A stretch of DNA of 64,000 nt from Lentilitoribacter sp039986595 (GCA_039986595.1 JBDWQJ010000004.1:434001-498000), one strand, 5' to 3'. Positions 18,386-28,857 are shown, numbered from the stretch's first letter. Program-made: numbers and translations. The notes: generated by a model from the sequence alone, not told the origin.

Positions 18386-19066
18386 ATGCAGCGTCGCAAA
18401 TTTCTTCAGCTTGGTTTGGTTTCAACATCTGCTCTTTTAGTGGGGTGTACAACATCAAGCGAGACAACAAAAAAAGTCTCAAACTCACCATCGAAAAACA
18501 AAGTTGGAACAATATATTCTGACGCATATGGTTCAGTGAATGATGGCGGCTTCCGCGTTCCTGCGGTTCCTATTGAAAAACTGGACAAGAAATATCACCG
18601 CCAGATCGTGCGCTTTAAAACACGTCATCCAAAAAATACCGTAATCGTCAACACAAAACAGCGTCACCTCTATTACATTTTAGGCGGCGGAAAAGCTGTG
18701 CGTTATGGTATTGGTGTTGGCCGAGCTGGATTTGCTTGGGAAGGTGAAGCCTATGTTGCTTGGAAACGCCCATGGCCAACTTGGACACCGCCAAAAGAGA
18801 TGATCCAGCGTCAACCTCGCCTGCGCAAATATGCAGATGGTGGCATGCAGCCTGGATTGCGTAATCCACTTGGCGCACGCGCACTTTATCTATTTGACAG
18901 CGAGACCAAGCAAGATACTTTGTATCGTTTACACGGGACGCCTGAATGGAATTCAATCGGGACGGCTGCATCATCTGGGTGCATTCGCTTGATCAACCAA
19001 GATGTTATGGATCTTTATGATCGCGTAAAACCTGGTCGCCGAACTAAAGTGATTGTTATTCAATAG
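18386..19066 (+). CDS. Lipoprotein L,D-transpeptidase (YkuD domain)
   Basis: 226 residues. The start at 18386 gives a signal peptide MQRRKFLQLGLVSTSALLVG followed by Cys21, a lipobox; the twin arginine near the N-terminus is Tat-like. The YkuD catalytic motif is complete (HGTPEWNSIGTAASSGCIR, with catalytic Cys at about 205). Such enzymes make 3-3 crosslinks in peptidoglycan or attach proteins to it, using L,D-carboxyl chemistry. The open frame extends 17 codons upstream to 18335 but without a better signal. Confidence 0.9.
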   Translation: MQRRKFLQLGLVSTSALLVGCTTSSETTKKVSNSPSKNKVGTIYSDAYGSVNDGGFRVPAVPIEKLDKKYHRQIVRFKTRHPKNTVIVNTKQRHLYYILGGGKAVRYGIGVGRAGFAWEGEAYVAWKRPWPTWTPPKEMIQRQPRLRKYADGGMQPGLRNPLGARALYLFDSETKQDTLYRLHGTPEWNSIGTAASSGCIRLINQDVMDLYDRVKPGRRTKVIVIQ

Positions 19067-19096
19067 TTTTGAAAAACCAAATTTCCAAACAAAAAG

Positions 19097-19131
19097 CCTC
19101 GAAGATGATTTAAACGTCTCCGAGGATTTTT
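19097..19131. terminator. Bidirectional intrinsic terminator
   Basis: CCTCG (19097-19101) pairs with CGAGG (19121-19125), extended inside by AGATG/CGTCT with one wobble, and is flanked by A-runs on the left and T-runs on the right. It sits between the convergent L,D-transpeptidase and malate synthase genes and can serve both. Confidence 0.75.
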
Positions 19132-19154
19132 CTTATTATGCTTTTTGGTAGCGC

Positions 19155-21314
19155 TTAGCTGGCTTTTAATTCCAACCGGCGACGATGTAATACTGGCTCA
19201 GTATACCCGCTTGGTTGAGCTTTGCCTTCTAAAACCAATTCAAGCGCTGCTTGGAATGCAATTGATCCATCAAAATTTCCGGCCATATTTATGTAATTGG
19301 CATCGCCAGCATTTTGACCATCAACAACTGCCGCCATCTTTTTCAATGTGCTAACAATTTGCTCTTCATCAACGACACCATGGTGTAACCAGTTTGCCAT
19401 ATGCTGCGCTGAAATACGCAATGTGGCGCGGTCTTCCATCAAGCCGATATTATTGATATCTGGCACTTTTGAACAACCCACACCTTGATCTACCCAGCGC
19501 ACAACATAACCCAAAATACCTTGTGCATTGTTATCAAGTTCATTTTGAATATCTTCTGGCGTCCAGTTCGGGTTTTTGGCCACAGGAATTGACAAGATAT
19601 CATCGATATTAGCGCGACCACGAGAGGCAATCTCAGACTGAACGTCTTTCACGCTAACCTCATGATAGTGTGTAGCATGCAGCGTAGCTGCCGTTGGCGA
19701 TGGTACCCAAGCCGTATTCGCACCGGCTTTTGGATGACCAATTTTTTGCTCAAGCATATCTGCCATACGATCTGGCATGGCCCACATGCCTTTGCCGATT
19801 TGCGCATGACCAGCTAAGCCACATTCAAGGCCAATGTCCACGTTCCAATTTTCATAAGCTGAAATCCATGCCGCCTGCTTCATGTCGCCTTTACGGATCA
19901 TTGGGCCTGCTTCCATTGAGGTATGCATTTCATCGCCTGTGCGATCTAGGAAACCTGTATTGATGAAGACGACACGTTCTTTCGCAGCACGGATACATTC
20001 TTTTAGGTTCACCGTCGTGCGGCGCTCCTCATCCATGATACCCATTTTAAGCGTATTTGGTGCCATACCAAGTGTTGCTTCAACGCGTGAGAAAATCTCA
20101 CTTGCAAATGCGACCTCATCAGGGCCATGCATTTTAGGCTTCACAATATACATCGAACCCTCGCGCGAATTTGCACGTCGTCCGTTTTGTCCAATGTCGC
20201 GCAGCGCAAGTAACGCTGTGATCATGGCATCCATCATGCCTTCGGGTGCTTCATTGCCATCCTTATCGAGGATAGCTGGGTTCGTCATTAAGTGACCAAC
20301 ATTACGGATGAGCATCAAAACGCGTCCTGATAGTGATACATCCGAACCATCAGGTGCTGTGTAATTACGGTCAGGGTTTAACTTTCTGACGATGGTTTTA
20401 CCGTTTTTCTCAAGAGTTTCCTCAAGGTCACCATTCATCAGGCCCAACCAGTTGCGATAAACAAGTGTTTTGTCTTCACCATCAACAGCTGCAATTGAAT
20501 CTTCGCAATCCATGATTGATGTGAGCGCAGATTCTAAAACAATATCAGAGATTCCAGCAGGGTCATCGCTACCAATTTGGCTATTTGGATCGATCACAAT
20601 TTCAACATGCATGCCGTTTTTCACGAGCAGGATTTTCGACGGTGCATCGTTTGCACCAACATAACCAGCGAACTGGCCACTATCTTTCAGGCTAGCTTTC
20701 TCACCGCTTGCAAGTTCAACGCTCAACGCACCATCAGAAACCGATAAAGCTTTCGCATCGTGCCAATCACCATTTAGTGGAGCGCTTTTATTCAAGAAGT
20801 GACGTGCCCATGCAATGGCTTTTGCACCACGTACAGGATTGTAGCCTTTACCTTTTTCCGCGCCATCTTCTTCTGACAATGCGTCCGTGCCGTAAAGCGC
20901 ATCATATAATGAGCCCCAGCGTGCATTGGCAGCATTAAGAGCAAAACGTGCGTTCATGATTGGCACAACAAGTTGAGGGCCGGCGATTTCGCAAATTTCG
21001 CGATCTACATTGTTTGTGCTGACTGAGAATTTTTCACCTTCAGGAACGAGATAGCCGATTTCTTTGAGGAAACCTTTGTAAGCTTCAAGATCGTGAGGTG
21101 CACCGTTTTGGCGGTGCCAATCATCTATCTTGGATTGCAAATCATCACGTTTTGCCAAAAGTTCTTTGTTCTTAGGTCCAAGATCATGAATAAGGGCTGA
21201 AAACTGCTCAAAAAAACTATTCTCGTCCACACCTGATCCCGGTAATGCCTCATTGATGAGAAAATCATAGAGTCCAGAATGAATTTTAAGACCGTTTCGT
21301 TCTTGCATGGCCAT
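19155..21314 (-). CDS. glcB: Malate synthase G
   Basis: 719 residues, the usual length of the monomeric G isoform. Characteristic segments are FINTGFLDRTGDEMHTSMEA, NWNVDIGLECGLAGHAQIGK and the catalytic region around DCEDSIAAVD. It condenses glyoxylate with acetyl-CoA to malate; together with propionyl-CoA conversion at 11574-17663 this points to growth on C2/C3 or fatty-acid substrates. The ATG at 21314 has GGAG six bases upstream; the GTG at 21326 in the same frame lies before that signal. Confidence 0.94.
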   Translation of the reverse strand: MAMQERNGLKIHSGLYDFLINEALPGSGVDENSFFEQFSALIHDLGPKNKELLAKRDDLQSKIDDWHRQNGAPHDLEAYKGFLKEIGYLVPEGEKFSVSTNNVDREICEIAGPQLVVPIMNARFALNAANARWGSLYDALYGTDALSEEDGAEKGKGYNPVRGAKAIAWARHFLNKSAPLNGDWHDAKALSVSDGALSVELASGEKASLKDSGQFAGYVGANDAPSKILLVKNGMHVEIVIDPNSQIGSDDPAGISDIVLESALTSIMDCEDSIAAVDGEDKTLVYRNWLGLMNGDLEETLEKNGKTIVRKLNPDRNYTAPDGSDVSLSGRVLMLIRNVGHLMTNPAILDKDGNEAPEGMMDAMITALLALRDIGQNGRRANSREGSMYIVKPKMHGPDEVAFASEIFSRVEATLGMAPNTLKMGIMDEERRTTVNLKECIRAAKERVVFINTGFLDRTGDEMHTSMEAGPMIRKGDMKQAAWISAYENWNVDIGLECGLAGHAQIGKGMWAMPDRMADMLEQKIGHPKAGANTAWVPSPTAATLHATHYHEVSVKDVQSEIASRGRANIDDILSIPVAKNPNWTPEDIQNELDNNAQGILGYVVRWVDQGVGCSKVPDINNIGLMEDRATLRISAQHMANWLHHGVVDEEQIVSTLKKMAAVVDGQNAGDANYINMAGNFDGSIAFQAALELVLEGKAQPSGYTEPVLHRRRLELKAS

Positions 21315-21431
21315 GTGTTGCTCCACTTATTATATGATCGAAATTTTCTATCGTTTTAAAGATGGTCAATTATTTGTCAATCGGAGGCTAAAGAATAAGA
21401 TTGTTTCCATTTTGGAAATAATCTTATTCAG

Positions 21432-22874
21432 CTAATGTTTCCGCTTGCTAACGATCATTGGCAATCCACCTTGCGGCTGCACAGTCAGCTTCTGAACAGG
21501 CCACGGATTTGTCTCTTGGGTGACATCAAACCGATACTGCCGAAACAATACACCCAGTGCAATGATAGCTTCTTGCAAAGCGAAGGTTGCACCAATGCAA
21601 ACTCTCGGGCCAGCACCAAACGGAAGATATTGAAATCTATGTAGTTTTGCTTTGTTTTCAGCTAAAAAACGCTCAGGCCTAAAGACCCTTGGATCATCCC
21701 ACAATTCTTCATGGCGATGCAGCGTCCAAGGCATAACAAGGACCGTTGTGTCCTTCTCAATGGTGACAACTTCACCGCTCGGGGAGGTCCATTTGTCATC
21801 GGTTAATGGCGCACGATTGATGGAAGGCGCAGGCGGATAAAGCCGCATTGTTTCTTCAAATACGGCACGGGTCCAAGGCATCTCATCAAGCCAATCAACA
21901 GGATCAATATTGTTTTCGTGAACTTTATCGGCTTCCTCTTCCATCAATTTGCGATGTTTGGGCGAATTTGCCACACAATATAACGCCCACCCCAAAGCGC
22001 GCGCAGTGGTTTCATGTCCCGCACCAATAAAGGTGATGATGTTGTCTTCAATTTCAGATCTTTTCAGCCCATCGGGTGCTTCTTGACGCAAGAGCAATGT
22101 GAGGAAATCTTCCGGCACGTCACCCTCACCATTATTCATCTGCGCTCTGCGCTTATCTGCGGTATCAGAGACTATTTTGCGGAATTTGCGCATGATAGGT
22201 ATCCCCAACATACGGCGAAAACGAGGGACCCAACGTGGCGCTTTGATCAAATCAAGTGGGTCGACACGCCCCATTGTATGCAACAATCGATCGACATCCG
22301 TTGATAAATCATCTGTCTGCGAAACGATGTCATTGGAGAACAGTGTTTCTGCCAAAATTTCGTAGGTCATTTCAGTCATATCGGTTGAAACGTCAACCAA
22401 ACCATTTTCTGCAGCGATTGGCTCATATTTTAACGCATATTGTATCGCGCGTTGATGCATCAGTTTTGCAAAGCCCTTGGCGTGTCTGGGCGCAAAAACG
22501 GGCGCCACAGATTTACGCGAACGTTTCCAAACGGGACCTTCAGCCGTTAATAACCCATCGCGGAGGATCGGTCTCAAAATCAGCTGACGCACTGTTGCCA
22601 TGCGATAATTTTTGGCATTCTCAACCAAAACATAGTGTACCAGATCAGGATCATTGGCGATTAAAATACGCTCATTGAGAAACTTTGTTTTAATCCAAGG
22701 TAGAGTGTAGGAGGGTTGTCCCCACACCTCCAATGGATTGGATAATGTTGCCTTTATCACCTCAAAAATTGACGGAATTGTTGTCCGCGGTACAGGCGCC
22801 GGGGGCACAAATTCGTCATTTTTATCTGGTATATTGTCCATATTCACATCAAGGTTGTCTAACATTTTGGTCAA
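21432..22874 (-). CDS. Cytochrome P450
   Basis: 480-residue soluble heme monooxygenase. I-helix oxygen-binding motif AGHETT (about 285), K-helix ExxR in EETMRLYPPAP, and heme-ligand motif FGAGPRVCIG with the axial Cys near residue 426 are all present. The sequence resembles the CYP102/CYP4-like group of fatty-acid hydroxylases more than the short actinobacterial P450s, but no reductase domain is attached. No ferredoxin or ferredoxin reductase is encoded next to it, so the electron donor is elsewhere. Substrate unknown. Confidence 0.92.
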   Translation of the reverse strand: MTKMLDNLDVNMDNIPDKNDEFVPPAPVPRTTIPSIFEVIKATLSNPLEVWGQPSYTLPWIKTKFLNERILIANDPDLVHYVLVENAKNYRMATVRQLILRPILRDGLLTAEGPVWKRSRKSVAPVFAPRHAKGFAKLMHQRAIQYALKYEPIAAENGLVDVSTDMTEMTYEILAETLFSNDIVSQTDDLSTDVDRLLHTMGRVDPLDLIKAPRWVPRFRRMLGIPIMRKFRKIVSDTADKRRAQMNNGEGDVPEDFLTLLLRQEAPDGLKRSEIEDNIITFIGAGHETTARALGWALYCVANSPKHRKLMEEEADKVHENNIDPVDWLDEMPWTRAVFEETMRLYPPAPSINRAPLTDDKWTSPSGEVVTIEKDTTVLVMPWTLHRHEELWDDPRVFRPERFLAENKAKLHRFQYLPFGAGPRVCIGATFALQEAIIALGVLFRQYRFDVTQETNPWPVQKLTVQPQGGLPMIVSKRKH

Positions 22875-23040
22875 TCATACTCCAAGGCACTGAATTATTA
22901 AAAAAATCCGTGAAAAGCCTCACGAAATAGACCTGCAAATTTGGCATTCAAAGCACTTACGATTATAGATAAAACATATAATTTTTGCGTGATTCGCATG
23001 TCTAATTATACATACGCAACCAAACAGGATTTGGGTTTTA

Positions 23041-25473
23041 ATGAACGATACTCCAGTGGACGATAATAGTGCTGAATATGGCGCTGATTCTATCAAAGTT
23101 TTAAAAGGACTGGATGCGGTTCGCAAACGTCCAGGTATGTATATCGGCGATACGGATGACGGTTCTGGTTTGCACCACATGGTCTATGAGGTTGTTGATA
23201 ACGCCATTGATGAGGCGCTTGCAGGTCACGCTGATATTGTCACGGTCACACTCAACGCAGATGGTTCATGTACGGTTACTGATAATGGGCGCGGCATCCC
23301 AACAGGCATTCACGAAGAAGAAGGTGTTTCAGCTGCAGAGCTGATCATGACACAGCTTCACGCTGGTGGTAAATTTGATCAGAACTCATATAAAGTTTCA
23401 GGCGGTCTTCATGGTGTGGGCGTTTCGGTGGTAAACGCGCTGTCTATTTGGCTCAAAATGAAAATTCATCGTGACAATGAAGTTCATGAAATGAGCTTTA
23501 CTCATGGTGTTGCCGATGCGCCACTTGCAAAAACCGGTGACCGCGAGGGTCGTTCGGGAACAGAAGTGACATTCCTACCATCGTCTGAAACGTTTACGAT
23601 GACTGAATTTAAATATGAAACGCTTGAGCATCGTTTGCGCGAGCTTGCGTTCCTAAATTCAGGTGTTCGAATTGTGCTCACCGACAACCGCCACTCAGAT
23701 GTTCGTAGCGATGAACTTTATTACGAAGGTGGTTTAGAGGCTTTTGTGCGCTATTTAGACCGTACGAAAAAACCACTTGTTGAGGATCCAATTACAATCA
23801 CCAGCGAACGTGATGGCATCACCGTTGAAGTTGCCATGTGGTGGAATGAAAGCTACCACGAAAATGTGTTGTGTTTTACCAATAACATCCCACAGCGCGA
23901 TGGCGGTACACATATGGCTGGTTTCCGCGGTGCATTAACGCGCCAGGTCACAGGCTATGCTGATAAATCTGGATTGACCAAAAAGCAAAAAGTATCGCTC
24001 ACTGGCGATGATTGTCGCGAAGGTTTAACCGCCGTTTTATCGGTTAAAGTTCCGGACCCGAAATTCTCTTCACAAACAAAAGATAAACTCGTCTCCTCTG
24101 AGGTTCGCCCAGTTGTGGAAAGCCAGATGAACGAAGCTTTGGGTATGTGGCTTGAAGAGCATCCAAATGAAGCAAAAATTCTTGTCGGCAAAGTATGTGA
24201 AGCGGCTCACGCACGTGAAGCTGCCCGTCGTGCACGCGAGTTAACCCGCCGAAAAGGTGTGCTTGATATCGCATCGCTCCCGGGGAAACTTGCTGATTGC
24301 TCTGAGCGCGACCCAACAAAATCTGAAGTCTTCCTCGTGGAGGGTGATTCAGCGGGTGGATCGGCCAAGCAAGGTCGTTCACGTGATAATCAGGCTATTT
24401 TGCCACTGCGCGGTAAAATCTTAAATGTTGAACGCGCACGTTTTGACAAAATGTTGTCTTCACAAGAGATTGGCACACTGATCACAGCGCTTGGCACGGG
24501 CATTGGTAAGGATGAATTTAACGCTGATAAATTGCGTTATCATAAAATCATCATCATGACTGATGCTGATGTCGACGGTGCTCACATTCGAACATTGCTT
24601 TTGACATTCTTCTTCCGCCAAATGCCTGAATTGATAGAACGCGGGCATTTATATATCGCCCAACCACCGCTTTACAAAGTAGCGCGTGGCAAGTCCTCTC
24701 GTTATTTGAAAGACCAGGCGGCACTTGAAGATTATCTGATCACATCAGGACTTGAAGAAGCGGCACTTGAAGTAGCTTCTGGGGAAGTGCGCGCAGGGCT
24801 TGATTTGCGCTCTGTTGTCGATGATGCTTTGCGTTTACGCACGCTGCTTGATGGTCTTCATTCTCGTTACAACAGATCATTGGTTGAACAGGCCGCAATT
24901 GCAGGCGCGTTATCTGCAGAAACATTTGCCGATCCTACGCAGGCTGCAGCACTTGCTACCAAAGTCGCTGAACGCATGGACATGATTTCTGATGAAACTG
25001 AACGTGGTTGGAGCGGAAAAGTGACTGACACAGGTGGTTTGCTGCTCGAGCGTGTTGTACGCGGTGTAACAGAAATTTCACTATTGGATGCAGCACTTCT
25101 TGCCAGCCAAGACGCGCAAGCAATTCATCAGCTGAATGAGCGCTTGAAAGATGTCTATGACGAACCAGCTACGCTAAGACGTAAGGCGGCTGTTGAGATC
25201 ATTGGTGGCCCGATGGCACTGCTGGAAAGCGTGTTCTCCATGGGCCGCAAAGGATTGACCGATATCCAACGTTATAAAGGCTTGGGCGAAATGAACGCTG
25301 ATCAGCTTTGGGAAACCACACTTGATCCAAACGTGCGCTCATTGTTGCAGGTTAAAATCAGTGATGCTGTGAATGCAGATGATCTATTCTCGCGCCTTAT
25401 GGGCGATGAGGTGGAGCCACGCCGCGAATTTATTCAAGACAACGCACTAAGCGTTGCAAACTTGGATATCTAA
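23041..25473 (+). CDS. gyrB: DNA gyrase subunit B
   Basis: 810 residues. GHKL ATPase domain: RKRPGMYIGD, DNAIDEALAG and DNGRGIP at the N-terminus. Transducer domain follows. The TOPRIM motif EGDSAGGSAKQGRSR lies near residue 434 and DADVDGAHIRTLLL near 510. The C-terminus ends with RREFIQDNALSVANLDI, typical of GyrB (not ParE). It supplies ATP-driven negative supercoiling together with GyrA, which is not in the window. Confidence 0.96.
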   Translation: MNDTPVDDNSAEYGADSIKVLKGLDAVRKRPGMYIGDTDDGSGLHHMVYEVVDNAIDEALAGHADIVTVTLNADGSCTVTDNGRGIPTGIHEEEGVSAAELIMTQLHAGGKFDQNSYKVSGGLHGVGVSVVNALSIWLKMKIHRDNEVHEMSFTHGVADAPLAKTGDREGRSGTEVTFLPSSETFTMTEFKYETLEHRLRELAFLNSGVRIVLTDNRHSDVRSDELYYEGGLEAFVRYLDRTKKPLVEDPITITSERDGITVEVAMWWNESYHENVLCFTNNIPQRDGGTHMAGFRGALTRQVTGYADKSGLTKKQKVSLTGDDCREGLTAVLSVKVPDPKFSSQTKDKLVSSEVRPVVESQMNEALGMWLEEHPNEAKILVGKVCEAAHAREAARRARELTRRKGVLDIASLPGKLADCSERDPTKSEVFLVEGDSAGGSAKQGRSRDNQAILPLRGKILNVERARFDKMLSSQEIGTLITALGTGIGKDEFNADKLRYHKIIIMTDADVDGAHIRTLLLTFFFRQMPELIERGHLYIAQPPLYKVARGKSSRYLKDQAALEDYLITSGLEEAALEVASGEVRAGLDLRSVVDDALRLRTLLDGLHSRYNRSLVEQAAIAGALSAETFADPTQAAALATKVAERMDMISDETERGWSGKVTDTGGLLLERVVRGVTEISLLDAALLASQDAQAIHQLNERLKDVYDEPATLRRKAAVEIIGGPMALLESVFSMGRKGLTDIQRYKGLGEMNADQLWETTLDPNVRSLLQVKISDAVNADDLFSRLMGDEVEPRREFIQDNALSVANLDI

Positions 25474-25510
25474 TGATCAGAGAAATTGGATATAAAGGCG
25501 AGGTCTACTC

Positions 25511-27118
25511 ATGAGCTCGCAACAAATATCCAATATGGCGGAATATACCGTCACGGAAATTTCCGGTTCGATCAAAAAGACGGTTGAAACAGCATTTACT
25601 CATGTCAGGGTTCGTGGTGAAATTTCCGGCTTTCGCGGGCAACACTCATCAGGACATGCATACTTTTCGATAAAGGATCAGAAAGCACGGATGGATGCCG
25701 TGGTTTGGAAGGGTGTGTTTAACCGCCTTAAATTCAAACCCGAAGAAGGCATGGAAATGATTGCAACGGGGAAGATCACCACCTTCCCTGGATCATCTAA
25801 ATATCAGATTGTTATTGAGCAACTTGAACCAGCGGGCGCGGGCGCGCTCATGGCGCTACTCGAAGAACGTAAGAAAAAGCTCGCAGCTGAAGGTTTGTTT
25901 GATGCAAATCGCAAACAATTGCTGCCCTATCTTCCAAAAACAATCGGCGTTGTCACTTCTCCAACAGGTGCTGTGATCCGCGATATTTTGCATCGGATAT
26001 CTGATCGGTTTCCGGTTCATGTCATCGTTTGGCCAGTGCGTGTGCAAGGGGATACGAGCGGCGATGAGGTTGCAGCGGCAATTAATGGATTTAATGCGCT
26101 TGATGATGCCTCAGACATCAAGAAACCAGATCTGATTATTGTTGCCCGTGGCGGCGGTAGTTTGGAAGATCTGTGGGGCTTTAACGATGAAGCTGTGGTG
26201 AGAGCTGCAGACCAATCTGATATTCCGCTCATTTCAGCTGTGGGGCATGAGACAGATTGGACACTTCTTGATCTTGTGGCAGATGAACGCGCACCTACAC
26301 CAACGGGCGCTGCGGAAATGTCGGTCCCGGTGAAAGCAGACCTTGAAGCCAGTCTCTCAAATTTATCTGCGCGTTTACGTTCAGCAAGTTCTCGCAATGT
26401 TGATCAGAGACGGCAAAATTTTATTGCCCTATCGCGTGGGTTACCATCGCTTGATAACCTTTTAGCCTTGCCAAGACGACGCATTGATGAAGCAACGAGC
26501 AATCTATCCAAAGCCATTCATTTAAATACGATCAACAAACGTCGTGGATTTGATTTGGCTGTTAATCGCTTAACACCCATTGCCCTTATCGCAGCTTTAC
26601 GCGACCGCCATTCACGCGTGCAGCAAATTGGTCAACGTTTAAAAACAAATTTTGAACGGATCAACGATCGTAAGCGTACGAGCCTTGAACGCTTGGATCG
26701 CACGCTCCAACCGGTGCCGTTGCAAATCTTAAGAAAGATTGGCCAAAACCGTTCTCAGATTGATCAATATTCAGCCCGCAATGATAACGCGGTTGCAAGC
26801 CTTTTCAGGCGGCTTTCGCAACAGTTACAAGCCCAAGAGCGAATGCGCAAATCTTTGGGTTATAAAAGTGTACTCAATCGCGGTTTTGCCCTTGTTCGTG
26901 ATGAGAACAATAAACCGATAACCTTAGCCGGCAATGTAGCGAATGGTCAGGCCTTAAGTATACAGTTTTCTGATGGTAACATCAACGCAAATGCGTTAGG
27001 TGAAGGTGTATCGAAAGATATGTCAACGGACAAACCTATCGAAGATAAGCCGGCTAAATTAGCAAAAAAAGCATCAAAACCAAAGGCCCCCTCAAAAGAT
27101 CAAGGGTCTTTGTTTTAA
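25511..27118 (+). CDS. xseA: Exodeoxyribonuclease VII large subunit
   Basis: 535 residues. OB-fold at about 10-115 (VRVRGEISGFRGQHSSGHAYF), nuclease domain with ARGGGSLEDLWGFNDE (about 213) and AVGHETDWTLLD, and a long helical coiled region (about 280-450) that binds the small subunit XseB. A lysine-rich tail (about 500-535) is lineage-specific. It degrades single-stranded DNA to oligonucleotides in repair. It starts 37 bases after gyrB and is probably cotranscribed; xseB is not adjacent. Confidence 0.93.
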   Translation: MSSQQISNMAEYTVTEISGSIKKTVETAFTHVRVRGEISGFRGQHSSGHAYFSIKDQKARMDAVVWKGVFNRLKFKPEEGMEMIATGKITTFPGSSKYQIVIEQLEPAGAGALMALLEERKKKLAAEGLFDANRKQLLPYLPKTIGVVTSPTGAVIRDILHRISDRFPVHVIVWPVRVQGDTSGDEVAAAINGFNALDDASDIKKPDLIIVARGGGSLEDLWGFNDEAVVRAADQSDIPLISAVGHETDWTLLDLVADERAPTPTGAAEMSVPVKADLEASLSNLSARLRSASSRNVDQRRQNFIALSRGLPSLDNLLALPRRRIDEATSNLSKAIHLNTINKRRGFDLAVNRLTPIALIAALRDRHSRVQQIGQRLKTNFERINDRKRTSLERLDRTLQPVPLQILRKIGQNRSQIDQYSARNDNAVASLFRRLSQQLQAQERMRKSLGYKSVLNRGFALVRDENNKPITLAGNVANGQALSIQFSDGNINANALGEGVSKDMSTDKPIEDKPAKLAKKASKPKAPSKDQGSLF

Positions 27119-27125
27119 TTAGCTC

Positions 27126-27713
27126 TTAATCCGAACTATCGCTTAACATCGCCATAAGTTCATCGGAATTCAGCACCGTTGCAAACTCACCATTTAAACT
27201 TGCCAATGCGGTTTCGTGAATAAGGTCTGCAGGATAAACGGTGTTGTTGTCAGCACTCATCTTATCAAAGGTAGCGGTTGCATCTGAAATTAGAAAAACC
27301 TCGTATCCATAATTTCCAGCCATCCTTGTCGTGGTCGATACGCAATGGTCGGTAGTTAATCCGACGACGACAATTGATGACGTGTTACTCGCGTCTAACA
27401 CGTCTTTCAAATCCGTTCCAATAAACGCACTGTTGACGTTTTTTTCAATGACTAATTCGCCGGCTAAAGGCATTGCATATTCATTAAACTCATGCCCTTT
27501 TTGGGATGGGTAAAGCGCAGATTTCGGATTGGTTGACGTATGCTTTATATGGATGATTGGAAACCTACGATCGCGCCAATGCGATATAAGCCTACCGCAA
27601 ATTTCTTCCGCGTCTTTATTGTTTCTATTGCCAACCCATAAAGCTTCATCCAAAAACCCTTTTTGGACATCAATTACCAACAAGGTTGGGCATTTATCAT
27701 CAAAAGACTGCAT
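27126..27713 (-). CDS. Isochorismatase-like cysteine hydrolase
   Basis: 195 residues with the family triad: Asp in LLVIDVQKGFL (about 15), Lys in VIEKNVNSAF (about 92) and Cys in VGLTTDHCVSTTTR (about 128). The fold is that of nicotinamidases and amidohydrolases of the isochorismatase superfamily. The substrate cannot be read from the sequence. It ends eight bases from xseA (convergent) and follows the methyltransferase gene on the same strand with a short gap. Confidence 0.86.
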   Translation of the reverse strand: MQSFDDKCPTLLVIDVQKGFLDEALWVGNRNNKDAEEICGRLISHWRDRRFPIIHIKHTSTNPKSALYPSQKGHEFNEYAMPLAGELVIEKNVNSAFIGTDLKDVLDASNTSSIVVVGLTTDHCVSTTTRMAGNYGYEVFLISDATATFDKMSADNNTVYPADLIHETALASLNGEFATVLNSDELMAMLSDSSD

Positions 27714-27730
27714 GGAAACTCATCCTAATT

Positions 27731-28690
27731 TTATTTTACAAACTCACCGTAATGAGACAGATGAGGTTCTGTCGTATCAAAAACATCGATATTTTTAAAA
27801 GGTTCTGCCAATGACTGACCACGATAGAACGGCATATAGGCACTAAATCCGGCTTTTCGCGATGCCAATTTTAATTTGTCTTGCCCCCAAAATGTAACAT
27901 GACGCTCTGGACCTTCTGGATTGAAATCTATTGACACACCTCGTTTGGCGCAGAGTTTGTGAAATTTTTCAGCGCTAAATTTGCATTCAATTGCAATTTC
28001 AACAATTTCATTATCCGGCAAAGTATTTGAGTTCCACAGAACACTTGATGCTGCTAACAAAATCACTTTTTGCTTGGTCTTGAGTGGGACCGCATCTTGA
28101 TCAAACAAAATTTTTGCGAAATTAAAACTCTCTTGTGTCGTTGGAACAGCGATACGCATAATCCCGCCTGGTTTTAGTATGCGCATACATTCTTTGAGGA
28201 ATATGTGTGTCTTTTCTTCAGTGAGATGTTCGAGTGTGTGCGCGCAATAAATGAGGCTTGCACTATCGTCAGCGATATCAAGTTTTAAATTATCCTGACA
28301 CAAATCAATGGCGGTGAAATCTTCCCCCACCTTACCCTGAATGGCTTTGTAGAAGTCACTATTGCCCGGGTAGTCAAAATTTTGCCAACGTGGATGGTGA
28401 AACGCTCCCGATCCAAAATTATAGAACGTGTCATGATCGGAATAATTTGAATACAGCTCCTTATCGTTCCTCGATGAGAAAAATGTCAGGCTTGTATCAT
28501 AGCGATTAATTGCTGCACCAAGACCAAACTTATAAAGCTTCTTGTTGACAAATTTCACCAGTTTCGGGGCAAATTTTGATCCAGCAATACGCGCAAATGT
28601 GATCTTGATCGAACCAACAGAATTTATCCGAAGCGATCTATGGCCCACCACGTCTAAATCTGGAATATTGAGTTCGGAAGATTTGACCAT
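27731..28690 (-). CDS. Class I SAM-dependent methyltransferase-like protein
   Basis: 319 residues. The central part has the type 11 pattern: LIYCAHTLEHLTEEKTHIFL and RILKPGGIMRIAVPT, with an Asp at the end of a strand (FTAIDLCQ) that may hold SAM. The N-terminal motif FGSGAFHHPRWQNFDYPGN resembles methyltransferase-like proteins of polysaccharide loci. It is the last gene before the guaA-associated element and presumably sat directly downstream of guaA before the insertion. Substrate unknown. Confidence 0.7.
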   Translation of the reverse strand: MVKSSELNIPDLDVVGHRSLRINSVGSIKITFARIAGSKFAPKLVKFVNKKLYKFGLGAAINRYDTSLTFFSSRNDKELYSNYSDHDTFYNFGSGAFHHPRWQNFDYPGNSDFYKAIQGKVGEDFTAIDLCQDNLKLDIADDSASLIYCAHTLEHLTEEKTHIFLKECMRILKPGGIMRIAVPTTQESFNFAKILFDQDAVPLKTKQKVILLAASSVLWNSNTLPDNEIVEIAIECKFSAEKFHKLCAKRGVSIDFNPEGPERHVTFWGQDKLKLASRKAGFSAYMPFYRGQSLAEPFKNIDVFDTTEPHLSHYGEFVK

Positions 28691-28734
28691 GATGCACCTT
28701 AACGCTTGAATGTCTTGTTAAATTGACAGGAAAT

Positions 28735-28748
28735 CTATTCCCACTCAG
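28735..28748. repeat. Left attachment-site repeat (attL)
   Basis: CTATTCCCACTCAG matches 12 of 14 bases of the guaA terminus at 34629-34642 in the same orientation. Read on the guaA strand it is GAGTGGGAATAG, close to GAGTGGGAGTAG of the intact gene. It lies 45 bases upstream of the neighbouring methyltransferase start. Confidence 0.7.
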
Positions 28749-28807
28749 TAGTAACTCTGATATTTTCTTGTTTAATATCAGTCATTTACCAATTCAAAAT
28801 AGTTAGT

Positions 28808-28827
28808 GTGTAAGTAATGTGTAACTT
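28808..28827. repeat. Candidate integrase arm-type sites, left end
   Basis: GTGTAAGTAA (28808-28817) is followed directly by GTGTAACTT (28819-28827). AAGTAATGTGTAA (28812-28824) recurs exactly at 34576-34588 near the right end. Repeats placed inside both ends of an element are what a tyrosine integrase uses as accessory binding sites. Confidence 0.5.
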
Positions 28828-28857
28828 CACCACTGCTACGCACGTTTTATTAACGCT